A DNA stretch of 64,000 bases. Source: Coralloluteibacterium stylophorae (lineage in GTDB: Bacteria; Pseudomonadota; Gammaproteobacteria; Xanthomonadales; Xanthomonadaceae). The DNA lies in contig NZ_JAGQFT020000009.1 of the NCBI RefSeq assembly GCF_018122625.2, positions 62,001 to 126,000 of the forward strand. The letters are read 5' to 3'. The translations under genes and the position numbers were made by a program. Below, one piece after another: positions 1 to 8,588 of the stretch. The number at the start of each line of letters is the position of its first letter. The first letter of the stretch is position 1. The notes under the pieces are model-generated. The model saw only the letters and a list, made by a program, of their open reading frames with translations, had not been told where the DNA came from and did no database searches.

Positions 1-10
1 AGTCACGATC

Positions 11-412
11 ATGAGACATGTCCATACCGCCACCTATCCCGTCGGCCGTGCGCTGCTCGGGCTGCTGTTCCTCGTGTCCGGGCTCGGCAAGATCGCCGGC
101 TTCGACGCGGTCGCCGGCTGGATGGCCGCGGCCGGCCTGCCGGTCGCGCCGGCGCTGCTGGTGGCGACCATCGCGCTGGAGACGGTCGCCGGCGCGATGC
201 TGGTGCTGGGCGTGCGCCCGCGCTGGGCGGCCGCGGCGCTGGCCGTGTTCCTGGTGCCGACCACGCTGCTGTTCCACGCCTTCTGGAACGCCGGGGCCGA
301 GAGCTACCAGACCGAGCTGACCAGCTTCCTCAAGAACGCGGCGATCCTCGGCGGCATGCTGCTGGTGCTGCGCCAGGAGGCGACGCGGACGGCCCCGGCG
401 AAGGCCGGCTGA
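11..412 (+). CDS. DoxX family membrane protein
   Basis: A 133-aa protein with four predicted hydrophobic helices (about residues 13-30, 45-67, 72-90 and 106-121), the usual size and topology of DoxX proteins. The N-terminal helix carries the family-typical run G-L-L-F-L-V-S-G-L-G-K, and the last helix begins with F-L-K-N-A-A-I-L-G-G. DoxX proteins sit in the inner membrane; some act in respiratory or redox stress complexes, but the exact role here is unknown. The start ATG lies 10 bases from the window edge, so the promoter and any upstream operon partner are not visible. It converges on the dienelactone hydrolase gene. Confidence 0.85.
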   Translation: MRHVHTATYPVGRALLGLLFLVSGLGKIAGFDAVAGWMAAAGLPVAPALLVATIALETVAGAMLVLGVRPRWAAAALAVFLVPTTLLFHAFWNAGAESYQTELTSFLKNAAILGGMLLVLRQEATRTAPAKAG

Positions 413-426
413 GGCAGCGCCGTCGC

Positions 427-452
427 CCGCGGCACGCGGCGGCGTGCCGCGG
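427..452. terminator. Perfect 11-bp stem-loop between convergent genes
   Basis: CCGCGGCACGC, loop GGCG, GCGTGCCGCGG. It lies between the convergent stops of the DoxX gene (412) and the dienelactone hydrolase gene (477), so it could end transcripts from both sides. There is no clear T-tract, which is common for hairpins in this GC-rich window. Confidence 0.55.
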
Positions 453-476
453 AGTCGTTCCGGCAGTGGCCCCCGC

Positions 477-1172
477 TCAGCCCAGGTGCGCGCGCAGGAA
501 GGCGTCGGTGCGCGCATTGGCCAGCGTCGCCGCCGCCGCGTCGTAGTGCGCGCCGCCGTTGCGGGCGAAGGCATGGCGGCAGCCGGGGTAGGTGTGGACC
601 TCCACGTCGGCGCGGCCGGCCAGCGCCGCCACGATCGCCGCGCGCGCCGGCGGCGGGATGAACTCGTCGGCCTCCGCCAGGTGCATCAGCAGCGGCGCGC
701 GGATGCCGTCGGCCTCGTCGAGGCGGGCTTCGGTCCCGCCGCCGTAGTAGGCGACCGCGGCGTCGACCGGGATGCGCGCGGCGGCGAGGAAGGTCATCAG
801 TCCGCCCAGGCAGAAGCCCATGACGCCGACCCTGCCGCCCGCGCCCAGCAGCGTCCGCGCATGCGCGACGGTGGCCGCGATGTCGGCCACGCCCGCATCG
901 AAGTCGAACGCGCGGTAGTAGCCCAGCGCACGCTGCCAGTCCGCCTCGTCGAGGTGCGAGAGTTCGATGCCCGGCGCGAGGCGCCAGAACAGGTCCGGGC
1001 ACAGCGCGAGGAAGCCCTCGTCGGCCAGGCGCGCGCAGGTTTCACGCAGATCGTCGTTGATGCCGAAGATCTCCTGGACCACCACGATGGCGGCGCGCGG
1101 CCGCCCCCCGGGCTGCGCCAGCCAGGCGCCGAAGGCGCCGTCGGCGCCGGCGATGCGGATCATCGAGCCCAT
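477..1172 (-). CDS. Dienelactone hydrolase family protein
   Basis: A 231-aa alpha/beta hydrolase that fits the dienelactone hydrolase family in length and motifs. The nucleophile elbow G-F-C-L-G-G places the catalytic Cys at 121, with Asp169 (A-E-A-D-E) and His200 (C-R-H-A-F) completing the Cys-Asp-His triad. The N-terminal stretch V-V-V-Q-E-I-F-G-I-N is also characteristic. Such enzymes are cytoplasmic and hydrolyse dienelactone or related lactones and esters; the substrate cannot be read from the sequence. ATG at 1172 was chosen; an in-frame ATG three codons later is possible. A much longer open frame continues upstream but is antisense to the genes at 1405-3239 and is not credible. Confidence 0.88.
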   Translation of the reverse strand: MGSMIRIAGADGAFGAWLAQPGGRPRAAIVVVQEIFGINDDLRETCARLADEGFLALCPDLFWRLAPGIELSHLDEADWQRALGYYRAFDFDAGVADIAATVAHARTLLGAGGRVGVMGFCLGGLMTFLAAARIPVDAAVAYYGGGTEARLDEADGIRAPLLMHLAEADEFIPPPARAAIVAALAGRADVEVHTYPGCRHAFARNGGAHYDAAAATLANARTDAFLRAHLG

Positions 1173-1404
1173 GCGGTCCAGCCTCGGCGGGCGTCGCGGG
1201 CGACGCGGAGCGGCGACCATGCGCCAGCCCCGGAAAGCCACGCTTGCATCGCCTTGCGCAAGGCACGGCCGTGCAAGCCCGGCCCCGCCCGCCGGTGCAG
1301 CCTCCGCACGGGCCGATCCGCCGGCGCACCGTCCTCGACGGGCTCCGCGCGCGCCGGCACGCCTGAGCGCATGCTTGTGCGAACCCGCCACCGGAGCCGT
1401 CGCC

Positions 1405-1863
1405 ATGGGTCTTGTCCTCGCGCTACTCATCGGTCTCGCCGCTGGGCTGCGGGCGCTGCTGCCACTGGCGGTGGTGGCCTGGGCCGCGCAGGCGGGCGCA
1501 CTCGACCTCGCCGGCAGCTGGCTGGCGTGGCTCGCGCACCCGGCGAGCGCGTGGATCCTCACCGCGCTGGCGCTGGGCGAGCTGGTCAGCGACACCCTGC
1601 CGTCGACGCCCAGCCGCACGGTGCCGCTGCAGTTCGGCACGCGCGTGCTCGCCGGCGCACTGGCCGGCGCGGCACTGGGCGCGGACGCGGGCATCTGGGT
1701 CGCCGGCCTGGGCGCCGGCGCGCTCGGTGCGGTGGCCGGCACCTTCGGCGGGCGCGCACTGCGCGCGCGGCTGGCCGCGGGCTTCCGCCGCGACCTGCCG
1801 GCGGCACTGGTCGAGGACGCGGTCGCGCTGGTGCTGGCCCTGCTGGTCGTGGCCGCAGCATGA
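1405..1863 (+). CDS. DUF4126 family membrane protein
   Basis: A 152-aa, very hydrophobic Ala/Gly/Leu-rich protein with about four membrane segments. Conserved-looking loops include G-L-R-A-L-L-P near residues 14-20 and G-E-L-V-S-D-T-L-P-S-T-P-S-R-T near 58-72, the hallmark of the DUF4126 family, whose function is unknown. Its stop codon overlaps the ATG of the FAD oxidoreductase (ATGA at 1860-1863), so the two are translationally coupled. This suggests a shared inner-membrane redox or transport context, which is inference. Confidence 0.75.
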   Translation: MGLVLALLIGLAAGLRALLPLAVVAWAAQAGALDLAGSWLAWLAHPASAWILTALALGELVSDTLPSTPSRTVPLQFGTRVLAGALAGAALGADAGIWVAGLGAGALGAVAGTFGGRALRARLAAGFRRDLPAALVEDAVALVLALLVVAAA

Positions 1864-3239
1864 GCCGGGCCTTCGACGCCATCGTGATCGGCGCGGGCCA
1901 GGCCGGCCCAGCGCTGGCCGGGCGCCTCGGCGCGGCGGGCATGACGGTGGCGGTGATCGAACGCAAGCTGTTCGGCGGCACCTGCGTCAACACCGGCTGC
2001 ATGCCGACCAAGACCCTGGTCGCCAGCGCGCGCGCCGCCTGGGTCGCCCGCCGCGCGGCGGACTGGGGCGTCGAGGTGGAGGGTGGAGTCCGCGTCGACA
2101 TGCGCCGGGTCAAGGCGCGCGCCGACAGCGTCGCCGGCACCGCGCGCGAAGGTCTCGAGCGCTGGCTGCGCGGGCTGCCCGGCTGCACCGTCGTGCAGGG
2201 TCATGCGCGCTTCGAGGACGCACGCACCGTGCGCGTGGGCGACCAGCGCCTCACCGCGCCGCGGATCTTCATCGACGTCGGCGGCCGCGCAGCGGTGCCG
2301 GCGCTGCCCGGCATCGACCAGGTGCCGACCCTGACCAACAGCGGGATCCTCGCGCTCGATACGCTGCCGCGGCACCTGGTGGTGGTCGGCGGCAGCTACA
2401 TCGGGCTGGAGTTCGCGCAGATGTACCGGCGCTTCGGCGCCGAGGTCACGGTGATCGAGAAGGGGCCGCGCCTGATCGGGCGCGAGGACCCGGACATCTC
2501 CGCGGAGGTGCGCGCGATCCTCGAGGCCGAGGGCGTCGCGGTCCGCACCGGCGCCGAATGCATCCGCTTCGCGCCGCATGCCGATGGCGTGGCGGTCGGC
2601 GTCGACTGCGAGACGGGCGCGCCGGAGGTCGTGGGCAGCCACGTGCTGCTGGCGATGGGCCGCCGCCCCAACACCGACGACCTCGGCCTCGACGCCGCCG
2701 GCGTGGCCATCGATGCGCGCGGCTACATCACCGTCGACGACCGCCTCGCCACCAGCGCGCCCGGCATCTGGGCGCTGGGCGAGTGCAACGGCCACGGCGC
2801 GTTCACCCACACCGCCTACGACGACTTCGAGATCGTCGCCGCGAACCTGCTCGACGGCGGCGACCGCAGCCTCGCCGCTCGGGTGCCGGCCTACGCGCTG
2901 TTCATCGACCCGCCGCTGGGCCGCGCCGGCCTGACCGAGGCCGAGGCGCGCGCGACCGGGCGTCCGCTGCGCATCGCCACGCGGCCGATGTCGCGGGTCG
3001 GTCGTGCGGTCGAGAAGGGCGAGACGCAGGGGCTGATGAAGGTCACCGTCGACGCCGGAAGCGGCCGCATCCTCGGCGCGGCCATCCTCGGCACCGGCGG
3101 CGACGAGGCGATCCACGGCCTGCTCGACGTGATGAACGCGGGCCTGCCCTACACCGCGCTGCAGCGCGCGATGCCGATCCACCCGACCGTGTCGGAGCTG
3201 ATCCCCACCCTGCTCGGCGACCTGCAGCCCGCGGAGTGA
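1860..3239 (+). CDS. FAD-dependent pyridine nucleotide-disulfide oxidoreductase, mercuric reductase-like
   Basis: A 459-aa class I flavoprotein disulfide reductase. It shows an N-terminal FAD-binding G-A-G-Q-A-G (residues 11-16), the redox-active C-V-N-T-G-C pair (Cys42, Cys47), an NAD(P)-binding V-V-V-G-G-S-Y-I-G-L-E stretch near 175, a second FAD motif around A-P-G-I-W-A-L-G-E, and the C-terminal H-P-T-V-S-E catalytic His-Glu motif. It has no N-terminal heavy-metal domain and no C-terminal Cys-Cys pair, so it is unlikely to reduce Hg(II) like true MerA. It is also not obviously a lipoamide dehydrogenase in context. The substrate is unknown. It is coupled to the upstream DUF4126 gene by a 4-nt overlap. 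Confidence 0.85.
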   Translation: MSRAFDAIVIGAGQAGPALAGRLGAAGMTVAVIERKLFGGTCVNTGCMPTKTLVASARAAWVARRAADWGVEVEGGVRVDMRRVKARADSVAGTAREGLERWLRGLPGCTVVQGHARFEDARTVRVGDQRLTAPRIFIDVGGRAAVPALPGIDQVPTLTNSGILALDTLPRHLVVVGGSYIGLEFAQMYRRFGAEVTVIEKGPRLIGREDPDISAEVRAILEAEGVAVRTGAECIRFAPHADGVAVGVDCETGAPEVVGSHVLLAMGRRPNTDDLGLDAAGVAIDARGYITVDDRLATSAPGIWALGECNGHGAFTHTAYDDFEIVAANLLDGGDRSLAARVPAYALFIDPPLGRAGLTEAEARATGRPLRIATRPMSRVGRAVEKGETQGLMKVTVDAGSGRILGAAILGTGGDEAIHGLLDVMNAGLPYTALQRAMPIHPTVSELIPTLLGDLQPAE

Positions 3240-3252
3240 GCGGCGCGGCCGC

Positions 3253-3258
3253 TAGAAT
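3253..3258 (+). promoter_or_regulatory. -10 element TAGAAT of queF, leaderless spacing
   Basis: TAGAAT ends 6 bases before the ATG at 3265. With the usual distance from -10 element to start site, transcription would begin at or next to the A of ATG. No Shine-Dalgarno sequence lies in the short gap, so the mRNA is probably leaderless. Confidence 0.55.
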
Positions 3259-3264
3259 CCGCGG

Positions 3265-4089
3265 ATGTCCTCGCCCCACGACTCCGGGCTCGGCCGCGCC
3301 ACGGCCTACCCCACCCGCTACGACCCCTCGCTGCTGTTTCCGATCCCGCGCGCGGAGGGCCGCGCGGCGCTCGACCGCGGCGTGCTCGCCGGCATGCGCG
3401 GGGTCGACATCTGGAACGCCTACGAGCTGTCCTGGCGCACGCCGCGCGGCAGGCCGGTGGTCGCCATGGCCGAGTTCCGCGTGCCCGCCGACAGCAGCCA
3501 CCTGATCGAGTCCAAGAGCTTCAAGCTGTACCTGAATTCGCTCAACGCGCACGCCTTCGACGGCGAGGAGGCGGTGCGCGAGACCCTGGCGCGCGACCTC
3601 TCCGCCGCCGCCGGCGGCGCGGTCGAGGTGACCCTGGTGCCGGCCTCGCGCTTCGGCGCGCTGGCGCTGGCCGAGCCGGAGGGCGAATCGATCGACGACC
3701 AGGACATCGACATCGACCACTACGCGCCGCCGCGGCCGGAGTTCCTGGCCGCCGATGCGGACGACGTGGTCGAGGAGACCCTGGTGTCGCACCTGCTGAA
3801 GTCCAACTGCCCGGTCACCGGGCAGCCGGACTGGGCCAGCGTGCAGGTCCGCTACGCCGGCCCCCGCATCGACCGCGCCGGCCTGCTGCGCTACGTGGTC
3901 TCGTTCCGCGAGCACTGCGACTTCCACGAGCAGTGCGTGGAACGGATGTACGCCGACCTCCACGCACGCTGCGCGCCGACGCGGCTGAGCGTCTTCGCGC
4001 GCTACACGCGCCGCGGCGGGCTCGACATCAATCCCTGGCGGAGCAGCGGGGACGCCAGGCCGCCGAACCCGCGCGGCGCGCGCCAGTAG
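3265..4089 (+). CDS. queF: NADPH-dependent 7-cyano-7-deazaguanine (preQ0) reductase QueF
   Basis: Reduces the nitrile of preQ0 to preQ1 in queuosine biosynthesis (cytoplasm). At 274 aa it is the long, two-half form typical of gammaproteobacteria. The N-half carries the NADPH-associated [13 protein letters not shown] motif (residues 82-94). The C-half has the catalytic Cys182 in [11 protein letters not shown], with Asp189 nearby. The C-terminal R-R-G-G-L-D-I-N-P and the run F-R-E-H-C-D-F-H-E are also family features. It is a single gene between the FAD oxidoreductase and hglS; no other queuosine gene is in the window. Confidence 0.96.
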   Translation: MSSPHDSGLGRATAYPTRYDPSLLFPIPRAEGRAALDRGVLAGMRGVDIWNAYELSWRTPRGRPVVAMAEFRVPADSSHLIESKSFKLYLNSLNAHAFDGEEAVRETLARDLSAAAGGAVEVTLVPASRFGALALAEPEGESIDDQDIDIDHYAPPRPEFLAADADDVVEETLVSHLLKSNCPVTGQPDWASVQVRYAGPRIDRAGLLRYVVSFREHCDFHEQCVERMYADLHARCAPTRLSVFARYTRRGGLDINPWRSSGDARPPNPRGARQ

Positions 4090-4130
4090 CGGAGGCTGCG
4101 GCGCGCCTCGTCGCGGAGCGGCCGCGGCGC

Positions 4131-4136
4131 GACAAT
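4131..4136 (+). promoter_or_regulatory. Candidate -10 GACAAT upstream of hglS
   Basis: GACAAT lies 46 bases before the ATG at 4183. Similar ACAAT boxes occur before icd and mlaF in this window. No convincing -35 is visible. Confidence 0.35.
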
Positions 4137-4182
4137 GCTCCATCCGATCCGGCCGCGCCGGATGTTTCGCGAGAGAGGACCG

Positions 4183-5553
4183 ATGACCGCCACCGCCTTC
4201 GTCAGCCCCGACGAAATCCGCGCCCGCTTCGCGCGCGCGATGTCGGAGATGTACCGCAGCGAGGTGCCGCAGTACGGCACGCTGGTGGAGCTGGTGGCCG
4301 AGGTCAACGCGGCCACGCGCGCGGCGGACCCGGCGCTCGCGGCGCGGCTGGCGCGCAACGACGAACTCGCGCGGATCGACCTCGAGCGCCACGGCGCGAT
4401 CCGCGTCGGCACCGCCGCCGAGCTCGCCACCCTGCGCCGGCTGTTCGCGGTGATGGGCATGGTCCCGGTCGGCTACTACGACCTCTCCGTCGCCGGCGTG
4501 CCGGTGCATTCGACCGCGTTCCGGCCGGTCGAGGCGGCGGCGCTGGCGGCCAATCCGTTCCGTGTGTTCACCTCGCTGCTGCGCCTGGAGCTGATCGAGG
4601 ACGCCGCGCTGCGCGCGCGCGCCGAGGCCATCCTCGCCCGCCGCGACATCTTCACCGACCGGGTGCGGCGCCTGATCCAGCGGCACGCGGATGCCGGCGG
4701 GCTGACCGCGGACGAGGCGGACGCCTTCGTCGCCGAGGCGCTGGAGACGTTCCGCTGGCACGGCGAGGCGACCGTCGACGCCGAGACCTACCGCGCGCTG
4801 GCCGCAGCGCACCGCCTGATCGCCGACGTGGTTTGCTTCAGGGGCCCGCACATCAACCACCTGACCCCGCGCACGCTCGACATCGACGCCGCGCAGGCGG
4901 CGATGCCGGCGCGCGGGATCGCCGCCAAGGCGGTGATCGAGGGCCCGCCGCGGCGCCGGGTGCCGATCCTGCTGCGGCAGACCAGCTTCAAGGCGCTGGA
5001 GGAGCCGATCCTGTTCCTCGACGGCGACGGCCGCACGCCCGGCACGCACACCGCGCGCTTCGGCGAGATCGAACAGCGCGGGCTCGCGCTCACTCCCGCC
5101 GGCCGCGCCCGCTACGACGCTTTGCTGGCCGAAGCGCGCGCCGACAGCGGCAGCACCGACGCCGGCTACGCCGCGCGGCTGGAGGAGGTCTTCGCCGCCC
5201 TCCCCGACGACGCGGACGCGCTGCGCCGCGAGGGTCTGGGCTACTTCCGCTACGAGCTCACCGCGGCCGGGCGCGCGGCGGCGGGCACGGTCGCTCGCGA
5301 CACGACGCTCGACGAGTTGGTGGCGCGCGGCCTGGTGGTCGCCGATCCCATCGTCTACGAGGACTTCCTGCCGGTCAGCGCGGCCGGGATCTTCCAGTCC
5401 AACCTCGGCGGCGGCGAGCAGAAGGCCTACGCCGCCAACGCCAACCGCGCCGCGTTCGAGGCCGCGCTCGGCGCCGCGGTGGCCGACGAGTTCGCGCTGT
5501 ACCAGGCCCTGCAGGACGACTCCATCGCCGCGGTCCGCGCGGCGCTCGGCTGA
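4183..5553 (+). CDS. hglS: 2-oxoadipate dioxygenase/decarboxylase (HglS, DUF1338/YdcJ family)
   Basis: A 456-aa Fe(II)-dependent enzyme that converts 2-oxoadipate to 2-hydroxyglutarate, a late step of D-lysine and pipecolate catabolism. The metal ligands known for the family are in place: His70 (E-R-H-G-A-I-R), His226 (H-I-N-H-L-T-P-R) and Glu295 (R-F-G-E-I-E). The length is normal for the family. The start is set by a strong GAGAGAGGA ribosome binding site at 4171-4179; in-frame ATGs at 4135 and 4162 are less well placed. No other lysine-degradation gene is nearby, so the gene stands alone and converges on an SDR gene. Confidence 0.9.
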   Translation: MTATAFVSPDEIRARFARAMSEMYRSEVPQYGTLVELVAEVNAATRAADPALAARLARNDELARIDLERHGAIRVGTAAELATLRRLFAVMGMVPVGYYDLSVAGVPVHSTAFRPVEAAALAANPFRVFTSLLRLELIEDAALRARAEAILARRDIFTDRVRRLIQRHADAGGLTADEADAFVAEALETFRWHGEATVDAETYRALAAAHRLIADVVCFRGPHINHLTPRTLDIDAAQAAMPARGIAAKAVIEGPPRRRVPILLRQTSFKALEEPILFLDGDGRTPGTHTARFGEIEQRGLALTPAGRARYDALLAEARADSGSTDAGYAARLEEVFAALPDDADALRREGLGYFRYELTAAGRAAAGTVARDTTLDELVARGLVVADPIVYEDFLPVSAAGIFQSNLGGGEQKAYAANANRAAFEAALGAAVADEFALYQALQDDSIAAVRAALG

Positions 5554-5570
5554 CGCCGCTGCGCCGCGCC

Positions 5571-5590
5571 AGCGGCCGCGGGCGGCCGCT
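5571..5590. terminator. 8-bp stem-loop between hglS and the SDR gene
   Basis: AGCGGCCG, loop CGGG, CGGCCGCT. It sits 18 bases after the hglS stop and reaches the first base of the convergent SDR stop codon. There is no T-tract, so termination is plausible but unproven. Confidence 0.45.
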
Positions 5591-6345
5591 CAGATGACCT
5601 GGCCTCCCGAGACCTCGATGCGCTGACCGGTGATCCAGCGGTTGGCCGGTCCGAGCAGGCCGGCGATCATCGGACCGATATCGTCGGGCACGCCGACCCG
5701 TCCGAGCGCGATCATGCCGGCGAACTGCGCGTTGAGGTCCGGGATGTCGCGCACGGCGCCGCCGAGGAAGTCGGTCTCGATCGCGCCGGGCGCCACGGTG
5801 TTGACGGTGATGCCGCGACTGCCGAGTTCGCGGGCCAGGCACACGCTGAGGATCTCGACCGCGCCCTTGGCCGCGCAGTAGGCCGAGAAGCCGGGATGGG
5901 TGACGCGGGTCAGCCCCGACGACAGGTTGACGATGCGTCCGCCGTCGGCGAGCAGGGGCAGCAGCGCCTGGGTGAGGAAGAACACGCCCCTGACGTGGAC
6001 GTCGAACAGCGCGTCGAACTGCGCCACCGTCGTCTCCGCGAAGGCGGCCATCTCGCCGTGGCCCGCGTTGTTGACCAGGTGGTCGAAGGTGTCGCGCCCC
6101 CACGCCTCCCGCAGCGTCGCGCCGACCTGCCCGGCGAACGCCGCGAACGTCGGCACGTCGCCGGCGTCCAGCGGCAGGGCGACGGCCCGCCGGCCGAGGG
6201 CCTCGATCTGGCGGACGACCTCGCGCGCCTCGGCTTCGCCGCTGCGGTAGGTCAGGATCACGTCGCCCCCGTTGCGGGCGATGCTCAGGGCGGTGTTGCG
6301 GCCGAGGCCGCGGCTGGCGCCGGTGACGAGAGAGATGGTGGTCAT
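5590..6345 (-). CDS. SDR family NAD(P)-dependent oxidoreductase
   Basis: A 251-aa classical short-chain dehydrogenase. The cofactor motif T-G-A-S-R-G-L-G is at residues 8-15, N-N-A-G at 92-95, catalytic Ser at 142-143, and Y-C-A-A-K (Tyr156, Lys160). The start at 6345 is preceded by an AAGGAG ribosome binding site; an upstream in-frame ATG lacks one. The substrate is unknown. A 26-bp box about 90 bp upstream resembles one next to the AraC-family gene at 10761, so this gene may belong to that regulator's regulon together with the DJ-1/aldehyde dehydrogenase operon. Confidence 0.9.
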   Translation of the reverse strand: MTTISLVTGASRGLGRNTALSIARNGGDVILTYRSGEAEAREVVRQIEALGRRAVALPLDAGDVPTFAAFAGQVGATLREAWGRDTFDHLVNNAGHGEMAAFAETTVAQFDALFDVHVRGVFFLTQALLPLLADGGRIVNLSSGLTRVTHPGFSAYCAAKGAVEILSVCLARELGSRGITVNTVAPGAIETDFLGGAVRDIPDLNAQFAGMIALGRVGVPDDIGPMIAGLLGPANRWITGQRIEVSGGQVI

Positions 6346-6433
6346 GCTGGGCTCCTTCGGGATGAGGTGGTGTCGTTGCGACAGGACCAGCATCGGCCGG
6401 TGCCTTGGCCCGGGGTTGCTGCTTCCTCGGGTG

Positions 6434-6459
6434 TTCTTGCTCATTCCTCCGGTGGCGAT
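6434..6459. promoter_or_regulatory. 26-bp box shared with the region upstream of the AraC-family gene
   Basis: The box begins TTCTTGC and contains TCCTCCGG and GGCG. It matches 20 of 26 positions with 10699-10724, in the intergenic region of the divergent araC-like and DJ-1 genes. It lies about 90 bp upstream of the SDR start. This is a candidate binding site for the AraC-family regulator encoded at 10761-11651 (inference from position and similarity). Confidence 0.4.
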
Positions 6460-6650
6460 CCGGCACCGCCGCGATCCGCCGCCCATGCATGCTGGCCGGC
6501 ACGGCAGTGGCGGCCCGGAGCGCGGGATGCGAAGTTCCGCGCGGCCACTGCGCGGGCGGCAGCAGGAGCGGTTCCATGGGTCCTGCGTCGGGTGCGGGAC
6601 CTGGCCGCGGGCCGCCGATCCGGAGTGCGGGTGTTACCGACCCACGGACG

Positions 6651-6671
6651 CCACCGCGGCATGCGCGGTGG
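6651..6671 (-). terminator. Weak hairpin downstream of the PcaB-like gene
   Basis: CCACCGCG, loop GCATG, CGCGGTGG. It lies 42 bp past the stop of the minus-strand lyase gene and has no T-tract. Confidence 0.3.
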
Positions 6672-6713
6672 CGGTGGGGATGCGTCTGTCGATCGCCCGG
6701 CCGCTGCCGGCGG

Positions 6714-8057
6714 TCAGCAGCGCGCGAGCATGCGGTCGACCATGGCCGGGGCGCTGCCGAGGTAGTGCGCGGGGTCGGTGAGCGCGCGCAGCCGCTCCAG
6801 GCCCAGCGGCACGGCGACCTCCTGCATCTTCGAGAGCGCCTCGAACAGCGACTGCCCCGACTCCACGGCACGGCGGCAGCCGGCATACACCAGGTCGTGC
6901 GCCGCCTGGCGCCCGGTCAGTGGCGCCAGGGCCATCATCACCGCTTCGGCGACGATGAGGCCGCGCGAGGCGTCCAGATTCGCGCGCATCCGCGCCGCGT
7001 CGACCTCGAGTCCCGACAGCAGGAAGGCCGCCTGCGCCAGCGCACCCGACGCCAGCGCAAAGCTCTCCGGCAGCGCGCTCCACTCCAGGTGCCAGGCACC
7101 GGTGGCGCGTTCGAAGTCGTGCACCAGCGCGTCGAGCATGAGGCCTGCGTGCTGCCGCACCATCCGTGCGCACGCCAGGATCAGCTCGCAGGAGATCGGG
7201 TTGCGCTTCTGCGGCATGGTGCTGGACGCGCCACGGTGCCGCACATACGGCTCGGCCACCTCGCCGAGTTCGGTGGTCATCATCACCGACACGTCGAATG
7301 CGATCTTGCCCAGGCTTCCGCAGATCATGGCCAGCAGCTGGACCACCTCGGCCATGCCGTCGCGCGCGGCGTGCCAGGTGATGTCCGCTACCCCGAGCCC
7401 GAGGTCACGCGCCAGTTCCGCCTGCACCGCCAGGCCAGCGTCGCCCAACGAGGCCAGGGTGCCGGATGCGCCGGACAGCTGCACGACCAGCACCCGCGGC
7501 CTGGCCTGCGTCAGGCGCTCACGGTGGCGCACCAGCCCGCTCAGCCACACCGCGGCCTTGTAGCCGAAGGTGATCGGCAGCGCGTGCTGGAGGTGCGTGC
7601 GCCCTGCCATGGGCGTCTGCCGGTGCGCAGCCGCCAGTGCCCGCAGTGCGTCGATGGTGTCGTCCAGTCGGTTCTCGACCAGGCCCAGCGCCTCGCGCAC
7701 CTGCAGCACGCGCGCGGTGTCCATCACGTCCTGCGTGGTGGCGCCCCAGTGCAGGTGGCGCCCGGCGTCCTCCGCGGCATCGGCGAGCTGCTCGACGATG
7801 GGCAGGACGGGATAACCGACCAGCGCCGTCTCGTGGCGCAGCCGCTCCATGTCGAAGACGTGGTGCGCCGCCGCCCGCGCGATGCCCTCGGCCGCCGCCT
7901 CGGGAACGATGCCGAGCCGCGCCTGCGCCGCGGCCAGCGCGACCTCCACCTCGACGCAGCGCCGGACGAAGGCATCGGATCCGAAGACCGCGCGCATCCC
8001 TGCATCCACCAGGCTGTCGCCGAACAGCGGCGAGTCCACCAGCGATACCGCGCTCAT
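6714..8057 (-). CDS. Fumarate lyase superfamily enzyme, 3-carboxy-cis,cis-muconate cycloisomerase (PcaB)/adenylosuccinate lyase-like
   Basis: A 447-aa protein with the superfamily signature S-S-T-M-P-Q-K-R-N-P at residues 278-287, on the flexible loop carrying the catalytic Ser. Earlier conserved regions include H-W-G-A-T-T-Q-D (103-110) and G-R-T-H-L-Q-H-A (152-159). The order and size fit PcaB-type cycloisomerases and the C-terminally extended adenylosuccinate-lyase family. No other protocatechuate genes are nearby, so the substrate may be another carboxylic acid. It is the last gene of a minus-strand unit after DJ-1, aldehyde dehydrogenase and DUF2721; its ATG overlaps the stop of the DUF2721 gene by 4 nt (8054-8057), so the pair is translationally coupled. 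Confidence 0.82.
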   Translation of the reverse strand: MSAVSLVDSPLFGDSLVDAGMRAVFGSDAFVRRCVEVEVALAAAQARLGIVPEAAAEGIARAAAHHVFDMERLRHETALVGYPVLPIVEQLADAAEDAGRHLHWGATTQDVMDTARVLQVREALGLVENRLDDTIDALRALAAAHRQTPMAGRTHLQHALPITFGYKAAVWLSGLVRHRERLTQARPRVLVVQLSGASGTLASLGDAGLAVQAELARDLGLGVADITWHAARDGMAEVVQLLAMICGSLGKIAFDVSVMMTTELGEVAEPYVRHRGASSTMPQKRNPISCELILACARMVRQHAGLMLDALVHDFERATGAWHLEWSALPESFALASGALAQAAFLLSGLEVDAARMRANLDASRGLIVAEAVMMALAPLTGRQAAHDLVYAGCRRAVESGQSLFEALSKMQEVAVPLGLERLRALTDPAHYLGSAPAMVDRMLARC

Positions 8058-8557
8058 GGCAGCGGCGCCGCGCCGTCCAGCGGTGCGTCGAGCATCGCGT
8101 GCAGCCGGATCATCCGCCGGGCGCACAGGCTCTCGACGACGAAGCAGGCGCTGACCGCGACCATCAGCGCCAGCCCCAGCCCGCCGGTCGTGAGCAGCGC
8201 GACGACGAAGGCCGCGATGACCGGGCCGTCGCCCGAGAGGGCCCCGGACGAGCCGACGACAGCGATGAGGCTGGTCAGGCCGAACAGACAGGCGGCGACC
8301 AGCAGCATCTCGGTCTGGCGCAACTGCAGGCGGAGGCGCCGCCGCGCGATGACGAGCACCTGCACCGGATCGGCATAGAGTGCAGGAAGCCTCGGATCGG
8401 TCGTGGACCGCCACGCGCTGAGCTCGCGCCACTGGGCGACGGCCAGGCTGTGCCGCAGGGCGACGCCGTTCTGCAGGATCGCGCAGGCATTGGCGAGGAT
8501 GGCCGGACCGGCGATGAAGGACAGGGGCAGGCTCGCGTTCTGGAGCAGGGCGCTCAT
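8054..8557 (-). CDS. DUF2721-like membrane protein
   Basis: A 167-aa protein with a hydrophobic segment near the N-terminus (S-F-I-A-G-P-A-I-L-A-N-A), a basic central region rich in Arg (A-R-R-R-L-R-L-Q-L-R-Q), and two C-terminal membrane helices around residues 90-145. This layout resembles DUF2721 proteins, whose function is unknown. The start at 8557 has GGAG upstream. It begins 31 bp after the aldehyde dehydrogenase stop and overlaps the next gene by ATGA, so it sits inside a catabolic operon, an unusual place for a membrane protein of this kind. Confidence 0.6.
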   Translation of the reverse strand: MSALLQNASLPLSFIAGPAILANACAILQNGVALRHSLAVAQWRELSAWRSTTDPRLPALYADPVQVLVIARRRLRLQLRQTEMLLVAACLFGLTSLIAVVGSSGALSGDGPVIAAFVVALLTTGGLGLALMVAVSACFVVESLCARRMIRLHAMLDAPLDGAAPLP

Positions 8558-8588
8558 GGGGACTCCGGTGGACGCGACGGACGCAGGC

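Larger units (their letters stand above)
6346..6713. other. 368-bp gene-free stretch upstream of the SDR gene
   Basis: It lies between the SDR start (6345) and the stop of the lyase gene (6714), both on the minus strand. It holds the SDR ribosome binding site, a 26-bp box shared with the araC-type gene region (6434-6459), and a possible hairpin after the lyase gene (6651-6671). I see no reading frame with credible start, codon use or family resemblance. Confidence 0.6.

Noticed and set aside
1173-3182. Minus-strand extension of the dienelactone hydrolase frame
   Set aside because: It is antisense to well-supported genes at 1405-3239 and has no domain-like sequence; the hydrolase begins at 1172.
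1860-3239. Calling the flavoprotein a mercuric reductase
   Set aside because: It lacks the C-terminal Cys pair and N-terminal metal-binding domain, and there is no mer context.
6346-6713. Short frames on both strands in the SDR upstream region
   Set aside because: They overlap one another, are Arg/Ala/Pro-rich and have no ribosome binding site or similarity.
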